Assembly: GCF_023502235.1 (NCBI RefSeq)
Contig: NZ_JAMFLY010000001.1
Location: 1,054,001 to 1,118,000 of the forward strand
Length of the DNA stretch: 64,000 nucleotides
DNA from: Flagellimonas myxillae
GTDB taxonomy: Bacteria > Bacteroidota > Bacteroidia > Flavobacteriales > Flavobacteriaceae
Direction: 5' to 3'
The notes under the pieces were generated by a model. The model did not search any database. It saw only the letters and a program-made list of their open reading frames with translations, and was not told the origin of the DNA. This document shows, piece by piece, positions 44,139 to 52,437 of this stretch. A program made the translations under genes and the position numbers. Each line of letters begins with the position of its first letter. Position 1 is the stretch's first letter.

Positions 44139-44789
44139 ATGCACAATTTACATGCTGTGACCATTGCTATAATGGCAGCAAATGTTTTGGTATCCCTGAA
44201 GGGGTTTAACGACAACGCCTTTTTTGACCGTTATAAGTTTAGCATAGGTAGTATTAAAGCCGGTCAAAAAGATAGGGCCATTACCTCCGGATTTCTTCAT
44301 GTGGACATGACCCATTTGTTTTTTAACATGTTCACGCTCTATTTTTTTGCCAATGTGGTCATCAATTGGTTCGGTCCTGGAAAATTCTTGATCATTTATT
44401 TTATAAGCTTGTTGGGAGGAAGCCTACTGGCACTTTTTTTTCACAAAGACGAACCTTTTTATAGTGCCGTGGGTGCAAGTGGAGCGGTTACCGGAATCTT
44501 GTATGCAGCTATTCTGTTGAATCCAGATATGCCACTTCAATTTGTATTTATTCCTGTTTCATTTCCAGCCTATGCATTAGGAATCGGTTATATGGTGTAT
44601 TCCATTTATGGGATGAAAAGCAGATTGGGCAATATTGGACATTCTGCCCACTTTGGAGGAGCAATCGGAGGTTATACAACCACCTTGCTCTTTAAACCGG
44701 ACCTCTTGGTTACGGAGACCTTTATCGTGGTCTTATTGGCTATTCCCATTGTTATTCTGTTTGCATTGGAAAAAATGGGCAAGATTTAG
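44139..44789 (+). CDS. Rhomboid family intramembrane serine protease
   Basis: A 216-residue membrane protein with six hydrophobic segments. The catalytic dyad is Ser114 in GASGAVTG and His171 in GHSAHFGGAIGG. HVDMTHLFFNMFTLYFFA (near residues 54-71) is the conserved second helix with the supporting Asn. It cuts substrate proteins within the membrane. ATG 44139 is chosen; the TTG at 44118 overlaps the -7 element. Followed by a strong terminator. Confidence 0.93.
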   Translation: MHNLHAVTIAIMAANVLVSLKGFNDNAFFDRYKFSIGSIKAGQKDRAITSGFLHVDMTHLFFNMFTLYFFANVVINWFGPGKFLIIYFISLLGGSLLALFFHKDEPFYSAVGASGAVTGILYAAILLNPDMPLQFVFIPVSFPAYALGIGYMVYSIYGMKSRLGNIGHSAHFGGAIGGYTTTLLFKPDLLVTETFIVVLLAIPIVILFALEKMGKI

Positions 44790-44810
44790 AGAGTCTTTGG
44801 ATACAAAAAA

Positions 44811-44832
44811 AACCGAAGCGCTAACTTCGGTT
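44811..44832. terminator. Bidirectional intrinsic terminator
   Basis: An 8-bp stem AACCGAAG/CTTCGGTT with loop CGCTAA, preceded by A-run and followed by T-run, between the convergent rhomboid gene and TlpA-like gene. Confidence 0.88.
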
Positions 44833-44853
44833 TTCCAATATTGTTGAGGTCGT

Positions 44854-45963
44854 TTAATTTAAAAGCTCGGCCACCTTTTTCTCCAAGGCCTCTCCTCGTA
44901 AATTCTTGGCAACGATCACGCCATTTTCGTCTAAAAGAAAAGCCGCTGGTATAGCATTGATGTTATACAACCTTGCCACTGGATCTTGAAAGCGCTTTAA
45001 GTTGGAAATATGGTTCCAAGCCAGACCGTCTGCCTCTATGGCTTTGGTCCAATCTTCGGCACGGGCGTCCAAAGAAACCCCGATAATGTTCAATCCTTTT
45101 TCGTGGTATTTGTTATATACATTTACGATGTTGGGATTTTCGGCCCTACAAGGTCTACACCAAGCAGCCCAAAAATCTATAAGGGTAAGTTTCCCCTTTA
45201 CATCACTTAAAGCCAATAAATCACCATCTGGGGTCGGTGCCGAAAAATCGGGGGCTATACCACCAATTTCGGTGCTTTTGGCATTATCCAACTGCTCCTT
45301 GAGTTTTAGACCTTGATCGGAAGCTTTCATCTCTGGGCTCAATCCCTCGAAAAGCGCTTCCACCTCATTCTGGGGGATTACTTTTCCCATCATAAGGTTG
45401 TTGATGATCAAAACAGAAATCAGCGCATTTGGATTTTGCTTGGCAAAATCGATATTGAAGTTTTTTACATCGTCCTGAAACTCTATGTACTCCTCGCGTA
45501 GGGCGGTAACAGTGGCAGTATCCCGTTGTTGGGCCGCATTGCGCATATCGTTCTGCATAGATCGGGCACGATCTGATAGTTTCCGGGATTCCCCCATAAA
45601 CTTCATGAACAAATCATTTTGAGGTGTTCCCTTGACCCTAGCATGGCTTAGGCTGTCCTTCTGGAACTTTAGATCAATGTCCCCATTTTCCAATATCAAA
45701 GGAATATTGCCCATGGCAGATTCCACCATAACATAGTGCAGTTTAGGATTATTCTGAACCCCAACAAACTCGAATGCTCCATTTTCTACAACGGCGGTAT
45801 CAACAGCAATTAATTGGTTTAGGGAATCGGTTGTTCTCAAGAAGATTCTTGTACCGTTATCCAATTCACCGGTTATAGTACCGCTCAGGGTATAACCGTC
45901 CTTCTTGGAATTACATGAAACCATGAGTGCAAGACCTAAACCGATGGTCAATATTTTTTTCAT
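44854..45963 (-). CDS. TlpA-like thiol-disulfide oxidoreductase lipoprotein with DUF4369 domain
   Basis: A 369-residue lipoprotein with Cys17 in LMVSC. Residues 22-110 are the beta-rich DUF4369 domain (YTLSGTITGELDNGTRIFL). A helical linker follows, and residues 235-369 form a thioredoxin domain with the active site WCRPC (Cys269, Cys272) and cis-Pro region NAIPAAFLLDENG. It acts on disulfides in the periplasm or on the outer-membrane face. Unlike the cysteine-less protein at 6331, its redox site is intact. It is a separate unit from the upstream barrel gene, which ends in its own terminator. Confidence 0.93.
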   Translation of the reverse strand: MKKILTIGLGLALMVSCNSKKDGYTLSGTITGELDNGTRIFLRTTDSLNQLIAVDTAVVENGAFEFVGVQNNPKLHYVMVESAMGNIPLILENGDIDLKFQKDSLSHARVKGTPQNDLFMKFMGESRKLSDRARSMQNDMRNAAQQRDTATVTALREEYIEFQDDVKNFNIDFAKQNPNALISVLIINNLMMGKVIPQNEVEALFEGLSPEMKASDQGLKLKEQLDNAKSTEIGGIAPDFSAPTPDGDLLALSDVKGKLTLIDFWAAWCRPCRAENPNIVNVYNKYHEKGLNIIGVSLDARAEDWTKAIEADGLAWNHISNLKRFQDPVARLYNINAIPAAFLLDENGVIVAKNLRGEALEKKVAELLN

Positions 45964-46012
45964 TCTAAATAATTTAAGCCGCTAAGGTATTCAATCCTTG
46001 TGGTATATAAAA

Positions 46013-46043
46013 GGCCCTTAACTTTTAATAAAAGTAAAGGGCC
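46013..46043 (-). terminator. Terminator of the small barrel gene
   Basis: A long hairpin: GGCCCTTAACTTTTA pairs with TAAAAGTAAAGGGCC with one mismatch. On the minus strand it is followed by TTTTATATA. It lies 20 bp after the stop of the barrel gene at 46063. Confidence 0.75.
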
Positions 46044-46062
46044 CAATACGATTGGCTCAAGA

Positions 46063-46557
46063 TTAGAACTGATACCTAATACCCAAGGCGATGTCGAAAT
46101 CGAATCCGTTGTCAAAACCGTCATAGCCCAAGATGCCCAATTCCGGTCTAAAATCCAGCGAAAGCAGTAGTGGGATATCAAAATTGTATTCTATTCCAAT
46201 ATCACCGGCAGCAAATACGAACAGTCCATCATTGTCGGCGCCATTGGGTATGGGTTCAAAATCCACACTTCCAAGTCCGCCCCCAACACCGTAGTACCAA
46301 TTGAAGTTTCCGTCCAATTGATGCACCCACTGGTAAAGCCCGGAGAGTTTAAAGGCATCGAAGGCGCGGCTGTCCCTCCAACCTAGGTTGAACTCGGCGC
46401 GGTTATATCTTCCGATGGACTTTTGATACGAAATTTCAGCTCCGAAACCGTCGCTGTCGCCCAAACGCAATCCCAAGGCATGCTCAGAAATTTCCTGTGC
46501 ACTTACCATAGTGGTTGCAAAAACAAAAAGTCCGATAAATAATGTGGTAATCCTCAT
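46063..46557 (-). CDS. Small outer-membrane beta-barrel protein
   Basis: A 164-residue exported protein: signal peptide MRITTLFIGLFVFATTMVSAQ, then about eight amphipathic beta-strands with Gly and aromatic girdles, ending in IRYQF with C-terminal Phe. This is the plan of an eight-strand OmpA/OmpW-type barrel. Function is unknown; such proteins are abundant in Flavobacteriia envelopes. It is divergent from the YdiJ-like gene and followed by its own terminator. Confidence 0.82.
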   Translation of the reverse strand: MRITTLFIGLFVFATTMVSAQEISEHALGLRLGDSDGFGAEISYQKSIGRYNRAEFNLGWRDSRAFDAFKLSGLYQWVHQLDGNFNWYYGVGGGLGSVDFEPIPNGADNDGLFVFAAGDIGIEYNFDIPLLLSLDFRPELGILGYDGFDNGFDFDIALGIRYQF

Positions 46558-46586
46558 AAGTTTCTCGTTTAGTTAAAAATTAAAGA

Positions 46587-46594
46587 TAGCTTTG
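46587..46594 (+). promoter_or_regulatory. -7 promoter element of the YdiJ-like gene
   Basis: TAGCTTTG, exact TAnnTTTG match, 50 bp before the TTG start at 46645. No clear -33 partner. Confidence 0.4.
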
Positions 46595-46644
46595 TACTTC
46601 TTTTTGACATTAAAACTGAGTAGGAGACCAAAAATTGTTCCAGA

Positions 46645-49557
46645 TTGGAAAAATCTTTATTCAAAACCCTAGCCCAACAATTGGAGGGAGAATTGAAAAC
46701 AGATGGGCTAAGTAAGGCCCTATATGCCACCGATGCCTCTGTTTACCGAAAGTTACCTCTAGCTGTGGCCTATCCTAAAACCACAGGGGATATCCAGATT
46801 TTGATAACTTTTGCCAATACCCATAAACTTGGATTGATTCCAAGAACCGCGGGAACTTCCCTTGCGGGACAATGTGTGGGAGAAGGAATTGTTGTGGATG
46901 TGTCCAAACATTTCACCAAGATTTTGGCTTTGGATGAACAAAAAAAGCAGGTTCGGGTACAGCCCGGTGTGGTAAGGGACGAGCTCAATCTGCATTTGAA
47001 ACCATTTGGTTTGTTTTTTGGCCCGAACACCTCCACCTCCAACCGATGTATGATAGGGGGAATGGTAGGGAACAACTCCTCGGGAACCACTTCCATACAA
47101 TATGGAGTGACCCGGGATAAGGTAGTGGACATGCAGTGTGTTTTGTCCGATGCATCCCTTGTGGAGATATCAGCATTGGGCAAGTTTGAATTTCAGCAAA
47201 AGAAGCAGGAACAAACCAAAGAAGGCGAGATTTATAGCTTTTTGGATTCGGAATTAGGCAATCCCGAAAATCAACAAAATATAAAAGACGAGTTTCCCCA
47301 TCCCAGCATACATAGAAGGAATACTGGTTATGCAGTGGATGAACTCTTGAACAACACTATTTTTGGGTCAGGTTCGGAGGATTTCAATTTGGCCAAACTA
47401 CTCTCCGGCAGCGAAGGAACCTTGGCGATTACCACCGAAGTGACCTTGCAACTGGACGATCTTCCGCCACCATTGTCGGCCATGGTGGCCACACATTACC
47501 ACACCTTGGAAGATTGTTTGTCCGATGTGACACCTGTTATGCAACATAGTCTGCATTTATGCGAGATGATGGACAAGGTAATCTTGGATTGTACCAAGAA
47601 CAACCGCGCCCAATTGGCCAATCGTTTTTTCGTGGATGGCGACCCTGCAGGAATTTTAATGTTGGAAGTCAAGGCCGATACCGAAGCGGAGCTGCAAACC
47701 CAGCTAGATAATCTATTGAAGACAATTGAAAAGTCCGGATTGAGCTATGCCAACCCGATTTTGCGAGGTGATGACATCGCAAAGGCCATCGAGCTTAGAA
47801 AAGCCGGATTGGGACTTTTGGGCAATATGGTGGGCGACCGAAAGGCTGTGGCCTGTATTGAAGATACTGCGGTGGCATTGGACGACCTCAAGGATTTTAT
47901 CGGAGAGTTTACTGAAATTATGAAGGGGTATGGGCAGGAAGCTGTTTACTATGCACATGCCGGTGCCGGGGAACTGCACCTTCGTCCGATATTGAACTTA
48001 AAAAAATCGGAGGACGTGGAGTTGTTTCGCTCCATTACCACCGATGTGGCCAAGCTTACCAAAAAATACAAAGGTAGTTTTAGTGGAGAGCATGGCGATG
48101 GCATCGTTAGGGCGGAGTTTATCCCCTTAATGATTGGAGAAGCCAACTACGAACTTTTAAAACGACTGAAAAGGGTTTTTGATCCCAACAATATCTTCAA
48201 TCCTGGGAAGATAGTGGATGCGTTCCCCATGGACGAATCTCTCCGTTACGAAGTGGACCGTGATGAACCCGAAGTAAAGACCCTTATGGATTTCTCCGAT
48301 AGCGAAGGAATCCTAAAAGCTGCCGAAAAATGCAACGGGAGTGGTGACTGTCGTAAAAGTCATCAGATGAAGGGAGGCATGTGTCCCAGTTACCATGCCA
48401 CCAAAAATGAGAAGGACACAACACGCGGTAGGGCCAATACCCTCCGGGAGTTTTTGACCAATTCCGAAAAACCCAACAAGTTCAATCATTCGGAACTTAA
48501 GGAAGTCTTTGACCTTTGCTTGAGCTGCAAGGCCTGTGCCAGTGAATGCCCAAGTAATGTGGATGTGGCGGCATTGAAAGCTGAGTTTTTATATCAATAT
48601 CAAGAAAACAATGGTTATCCGCTAAGAAGCAAACTATTTGCCCATAATACCAGATTGAACGCCTTGGGAAGTAAAATCCCAGGGTTGACAAACGCTGTGT
48701 ATAAATCAAAAGTTTTTGGGGGACTAATAAAGTCCGTTAGTGGGGTAGCTCCAGAGCGAAACTTACCTTCAGTACATCGATTTAACTTTGCTGCCCATTT
48801 AAAGAAATTCGAAAATGGCGATTTGTCCAACGGAAAAAAAGTGGTTCTATATATTGACGAATTCACGCAATATCTTGACGTTGGAATCGGGAAGGATGCC
48901 ATAGAACTATTGGGGAGACTGGGTTACGATGTGGAGTTGATCTTTGGTGAAAGCGGAAGAACATACCTTTCCAAAGGATTCCTGAAGCAGGCTAAAAAAA
49001 TTGCACAGGTAAACATGGCCCGATTGGAGACCATCTTGGAACAAAACACCCCCATAGTTGGTTTGGAACCCTCTGCTGTTCTTTCCTTTCGCGACGAATA
49101 CAAACGGCTTTGCCCAGATAATGATTATGTGAAGAACTTGGCTTCCAATGCGTATTTGATTGAAGAGTTTTTGGCTCTGGAAATTGAAAAGGGAATCATT
49201 GCCGAAGAACACTTTACGCAGGAAGAAAAGCAAATCAAGATTCATAACCACTGTCATCAAAAAGCGCTGTCCAATCAAAAAGTCACCTTTGATATCCTTA
49301 ACCTTCCCAAAAATTTTAAGGTGACCATCATAGCTTCAGGTTGTTGTGGTATGGCGGGCTCCTTTGGGTACGAAAGGGAGCATTACAAAACCAGTATGCA
49401 AATTGGAGAGCTAAAGTTGTTTCCTGCCGTCAGGAAGAGCGGGGTGGGTACCTTGATATCGGCTAATGGCACAAGCTGTAGGCACCAGATTAAAGATGGT
49501 ACCGGAAAAGATGCCGAACACCCGGTTTCAATCTTGCGGAAGGCTTTGGTTGTATAG
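46645..49557 (+). CDS. FAD/Fe-S D-2-hydroxyacid dehydrogenase (YdiJ-like), TTG start
   Basis: A 970-residue fusion. Residues 1-290 are a FAD_binding_4 domain (IPRTAGTSLAGQCVGEGIVVDVS, GNNSSGTTSIQYGVTRD). Residues 290-520 are the FAD-oxidase C-terminal domain (YAHAGAGELHLRP, GEHGDGIVRAE, FDPNNIFNPGKI). Then come Fe-S cysteines (C563, C569, C580; C625, C628, C631, C635) and a CCG-type domain (HNHCHQKAL, GCCGMAGSFGYE). Homologues oxidise D-lactate or D-2-hydroxyglutarate and pass electrons to the respiratory chain. The frame is closed at 46621 and has no ATG before the fold begins, so TTG 46645 is used. Confidence 0.9.
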   Translation: MEKSLFKTLAQQLEGELKTDGLSKALYATDASVYRKLPLAVAYPKTTGDIQILITFANTHKLGLIPRTAGTSLAGQCVGEGIVVDVSKHFTKILALDEQKKQVRVQPGVVRDELNLHLKPFGLFFGPNTSTSNRCMIGGMVGNNSSGTTSIQYGVTRDKVVDMQCVLSDASLVEISALGKFEFQQKKQEQTKEGEIYSFLDSELGNPENQQNIKDEFPHPSIHRRNTGYAVDELLNNTIFGSGSEDFNLAKLLSGSEGTLAITTEVTLQLDDLPPPLSAMVATHYHTLEDCLSDVTPVMQHSLHLCEMMDKVILDCTKNNRAQLANRFFVDGDPAGILMLEVKADTEAELQTQLDNLLKTIEKSGLSYANPILRGDDIAKAIELRKAGLGLLGNMVGDRKAVACIEDTAVALDDLKDFIGEFTEIMKGYGQEAVYYAHAGAGELHLRPILNLKKSEDVELFRSITTDVAKLTKKYKGSFSGEHGDGIVRAEFIPLMIGEANYELLKRLKRVFDPNNIFNPGKIVDAFPMDESLRYEVDRDEPEVKTLMDFSDSEGILKAAEKCNGSGDCRKSHQMKGGMCPSYHATKNEKDTTRGRANTLREFLTNSEKPNKFNHSELKEVFDLCLSCKACASECPSNVDVAALKAEFLYQYQENNGYPLRSKLFAHNTRLNALGSKIPGLTNAVYKSKVFGGLIKSVSGVAPERNLPSVHRFNFAAHLKKFENGDLSNGKKVVLYIDEFTQYLDVGIGKDAIELLGRLGYDVELIFGESGRTYLSKGFLKQAKKIAQVNMARLETILEQNTPIVGLEPSAVLSFRDEYKRLCPDNDYVKNLASNAYLIEEFLALEIEKGIIAEEHFTQEEKQIKIHNHCHQKALSNQKVTFDILNLPKNFKVTIIASGCCGMAGSFGYEREHYKTSMQIGELKLFPAVRKSGVGTLISANGTSCRHQIKDGTGKDAEHPVSILRKALVV

Positions 49558-49703
49558 AATGTAGGTGTTTTCAGTATAAAAGATCTCTTAAAGGTCTCCA
49601 AAAGATTCAATATAGCTTCTTACATGGATTTGCGGATGGGCCATTATTAAAGTTTTACTAAATTTTTAAATTGTTTTATACTGACTATCAATTATTTATA
49701 TAA

Positions 49704-49711
49704 TATTTTTG
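49704..49711 (+). promoter_or_regulatory. -7 promoter element in the pre-aroC region
   Basis: TATTTTTG, an exact TAnnTTTG match with CTG rather than TTG 20 nt upstream. An ATG follows at 49726. It would drive the short interrupted frame rather than aroC. Confidence 0.35.
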
Positions 49712-49725
49712 GTTTGATTTCCTCG

Positions 49726-49887
49726 ATGTCTATTGGTCCGAAATACAAAATTGGTGATCTCAAAGAACTGTAAGTCAACGTCAACTTTGCTGATTGGATT
49801 TATTATTTGGGAAAGGCAACCGATGACGTATACAATCAGTTCTTCGGATTCTCGTTAAAAAATCATGAATTGTACAACAATCCGTAA
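49726..49887 (+). pseudogene. Short reading frame interrupted by one TAA, possible gene relic
   Basis: From ATG 49726 the frame reads MSIGPKYKIGDLKEL, then TAA at 49771, then stays open for 37 further codons (VNVNFADWIYYLGKATDDVY and on) to TAA at 49887. The continuation has protein-like composition with Trp, Tyr and Phe. It may be a decayed small gene, the end of a longer lost gene, or chance. I recognise no family. Confidence 0.25.
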
Positions 49888-49897
49888 CATACAAGTG

Positions 49898-49918
49898 CAA
49901 CTCCTTAGGTTGTTTTTT
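49898..49918 (+). terminator. Weak terminator-like hairpin before aroC
   Basis: CAAC-N7-GTTG followed by six T. The stem is only 4 bp (5 with a wobble pair), so efficiency would be low. It could end the short unit starting at 49704. Confidence 0.3.
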
Positions 49919-49936
49919 AATGACCGGAATAACAGC

Positions 49937-49944
49937 TACCTTTG
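49937..49944 (+). promoter_or_regulatory. -7 promoter element for aroC
   Basis: TACCTTTG, exact TAnnTTTG match, 23 bp before the aroC ATG, after the weak terminator-like hairpin. It gives aroC a promoter of its own. Confidence 0.45.
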
Positions 49945-49967
49945 GAGCTTTTAGAATTTTCGAGTAG

Positions 49968-51032
49968 ATGGCGGGAAATACGTTTGGACAACTTTTTAGG
50001 CTTACAACATTTGGTGAATCACATGGAAAAGCGCTTGGCGGGGTAATTGATGGTTGTCCGGCAGGAATATCCTTGGATTTGGAGCAGATCCAACAGGAGC
50101 TAGACCGAAGAAAACCAGGACAATCCGCCATAGTCACCCAGCGCAAGGAGCCGGATACCGTCGAGATTTATTCTGGTGTTTTTGAAGGAAAGACCACGGG
50201 AACACCCATTGGATTTGCCATCCACAACACCAATCAGAAGTCCAAGGACTACTCACATATCAAAGATTCTTACCGACCATCGCACGCGGACTATGTTTAT
50301 GATAAAAAATATGGATTTCGTGATTATCGTGGTGGGGGACGAAGTTCTGCCCGCGAAACAGCCAGTAGGGTTGTGGCCGGGGCAATTGCCAAACAATTCT
50401 TGGAGGGCATAAGCATTAACGCCTACGTATCCCAAGTTGGTGAGATGAAGCTGGACAAAAGCCATCAGGAACTGGATTTCACGAAAATTGAATCCAACCC
50501 GGTCCGTTGTCCGGATATGGAAATGGCCCAAAAAATGGAGGACTACATCAAGGCCATTAAAAAAGAAGGGGATACCATTGGCGGAGTTGTTACCTGCGTG
50601 GTCCAAAATGTACCTATCGGTTTGGGAGAGCCCGTTTTTGACAAATTGCACGCCACCTTTGGCGCTGCTATGCTCTCCATTAATGCAGTAAAAGGTTTTG
50701 AATACGGAAGCGGATTTGAAGGCGTGAAAATGAAGGGAAGTCAACACAACGACGCCTTTAATACGGATGGTACAACCGTAACCAATAGAAGTGGAGGTAT
50801 TCAAGGGGGCATTAGCAACGGAATGGATATTTACTTTAACGTGGCCTTTAAACCGGTTGCCACAGTGCTCCAAGCCTATGAGACCATCAATAAAGAAGGG
50901 GAAAAGGTGACCGCTCAAGGTAAAGGTAGGCACGACCCTTGTGTTGTGCCCAGGGCAGTGCCTATAGTTGAAGCCATGGCTGCCCTTGTTTTGGCGGATT
51001 ACACCCTTTTGGCGCGCACCAACAAAATCTAA
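49968..51032 (+). CDS. aroC: Chorismate synthase
   Basis: A 354-residue enzyme with all three family signatures: [18 protein letters not shown] at residues 14-31, the block [22 protein letters not shown], and [19 protein letters not shown] near the C-terminus. It converts 5-enolpyruvylshikimate 3-phosphate to chorismate using reduced FMN, the last common step to aromatic amino acids. It stands apart from other shikimate genes; the symporter gene begins 57 bp downstream on the same strand. Confidence 0.97.
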   Translation: MAGNTFGQLFRLTTFGESHGKALGGVIDGCPAGISLDLEQIQQELDRRKPGQSAIVTQRKEPDTVEIYSGVFEGKTTGTPIGFAIHNTNQKSKDYSHIKDSYRPSHADYVYDKKYGFRDYRGGGRSSARETASRVVAGAIAKQFLEGISINAYVSQVGEMKLDKSHQELDFTKIESNPVRCPDMEMAQKMEDYIKAIKKEGDTIGGVVTCVVQNVPIGLGEPVFDKLHATFGAAMLSINAVKGFEYGSGFEGVKMKGSQHNDAFNTDGTTVTNRSGGIQGGISNGMDIYFNVAFKPVATVLQAYETINKEGEKVTAQGKGRHDPCVVPRAVPIVEAMAALVLADYTLLARTNKI

Positions 51033-51089
51033 TTTTGGGGTTAGGGGGTTTCCCACCAAAATAGTATCTTACTTTCCTAAAACTTATGT

Positions 51090-52418
51090 ATGCGTAAACT
51101 AGAACTGCATTGGCAGATCCTAATTGGAATGCTATTGGGTATCGTTTTTGGATTTGCCATGACCGGGTTGGACTGGGGCAAAGATTTTGTAACCGACTGG
51201 ATTCAACCCTTCGGAACCATTTTCGTTAAATTTCTAAAATTGATTGCGATTCCGTTGATCTTGGCCTCCTTGATCAAGGGAATTTCCGATTTAAAGGATA
51301 TTTCCAAATTCAAGAATATTGGTTTGCGTACCATTGCGATTTACATTGGAACCACCATTGTGGCGATTAGCATTGGGTTGATATTGGTGAACATATTACA
51401 ACCTGGGGATGGCATATCTGAAGAAACTGTTGCCAAATTGGAGCGTACCTATGCCACCGATCAGGGCGTCACCTCTAAATTGGCCCAAGCCACCCAGCAA
51501 AAAGAAAGTGGACCTTTAAAATTTTTGGAAGATATGGTGCCGGATAACGCCTTTAGCGCACTTTCAGATAATGGTAAAATGCTTCAGGTTATTGTCTTCA
51601 CCATCATGTTCGCAATTTCCATGCTATTGATAGGCGAAGAGAGGGCCAAACCCTTAAAGAACTTTTTTGATGCCCTAAACGATGTGGTGCTTAAGATGGT
51701 GGACCTAATTATGTTGATCGCTCCCTACGCAGTTTTCGCTCTTTTGGCAAGTGTGGTGGTTAGTTCAAATGACCCCGACTTATTATTGGCCCTATTAAAG
51801 TACGCCGGCGTAGTGGTTTTGGGGCTCCTGTTGATGATAGCATTTTACGTTGTTATAGTGTCCATCTATACCAAGAAAAATCCCATATGGTTTTTGAAGG
51901 AAATAAGCCCAGCCCAATTATTGGCTTTTTCCACCAGTTCCAGTGCTGCTACCCTTCCAGTTACCATGGAAAGGGTGGAGGAACATATTGGTGTTGACAA
52001 GGAGGTATCCAGTTTTGTATTACCCGTTGGAGCGACCATCAATATGGATGGAACCAGCTTGTATCAAGGCGTGGCAGCAGTATTTATAATGCAAGTCCTG
52101 TGGCCGGAAGGACTGGTTTTCTCCAACCAGTTGGCCATAATTCTAACAGCCTTGTTGGCATCCATCGGTTCGGCGGCCGTGCCAGGCGCAGGCATGGTAA
52201 TGTTGGTCATCGTTTTGGAGTCGATTGGATTTCCTGCGGATTTATATCCGGTGGCCCTCGCCCTCATTTTTGCAGTAGATAGGCCCTTGGATATGTGCAG
52301 GACCACGGTAAACGTTACCGGGGATGCAACGGTGTCCATGGTAGTGGCCAAATCAGTTGGAAAATTGGGTAAACCGGACGTCAAGGAATGGGATGACCAT
52401 TTGGATGAAGTAAAATAA
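51090..52418 (+). CDS. Dicarboxylate/amino acid:cation symporter (DAACS family)
   Basis: A 442-residue transporter of the GltP/GltPh type with eight transmembrane segments and two re-entrant loops. The first loop carries the serine-rich AFSTSSSAATLP, helix 7 has the cation-binding GATINMDGTSLYQGVAAVF, and the last region has RPLDMCRTTVNVTGDA, with the Arg/Asp pair that selects acidic amino acids. It imports glutamate, aspartate or C4-dicarboxylates with Na+ or H+. The next gene, a GshB-like ligase, starts 19 bp downstream, so co-transcription is likely. Confidence 0.93.
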   Translation: MRKLELHWQILIGMLLGIVFGFAMTGLDWGKDFVTDWIQPFGTIFVKFLKLIAIPLILASLIKGISDLKDISKFKNIGLRTIAIYIGTTIVAISIGLILVNILQPGDGISEETVAKLERTYATDQGVTSKLAQATQQKESGPLKFLEDMVPDNAFSALSDNGKMLQVIVFTIMFAISMLLIGEERAKPLKNFFDALNDVVLKMVDLIMLIAPYAVFALLASVVVSSNDPDLLLALLKYAGVVVLGLLLMIAFYVVIVSIYTKKNPIWFLKEISPAQLLAFSTSSSAATLPVTMERVEEHIGVDKEVSSFVLPVGATINMDGTSLYQGVAAVFIMQVLWPEGLVFSNQLAIILTALLASIGSAAVPGAGMVMLVIVLESIGFPADLYPVALALIFAVDRPLDMCRTTVNVTGDATVSMVVAKSVGKLGKPDVKEWDDHLDEVK

Positions 52419-52437
52419 ACCATCAAAATACAGCCCT

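Larger units (their letters stand above)
49558..49967. other. 410-bp intergenic region holding a possible small transcription unit
   Basis: No intact gene is found. The first 140 bp are AT-rich without structure. From 49704 there is a -7 element, a short interrupted reading frame, and a weak hairpin with T-run, listed separately. The last part contains TACCTTTG at 49937-49944, the likely -7 element of aroC, 23 bp before its ATG. Confidence 0.5.

Noticed and set aside
49704-49967. Aromatic amino acid attenuator controlling aroC
   Set aside because: The aromatic-rich stretch has no start codon of its own after the TAA, the hairpin is weak, and aroC has a -7 element after it.
50253-51059. 268-residue open frame antisense to aroC
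   Set aside because: aroC has all its signatures; the antisense frame is His/Asn-rich shadow sequence.
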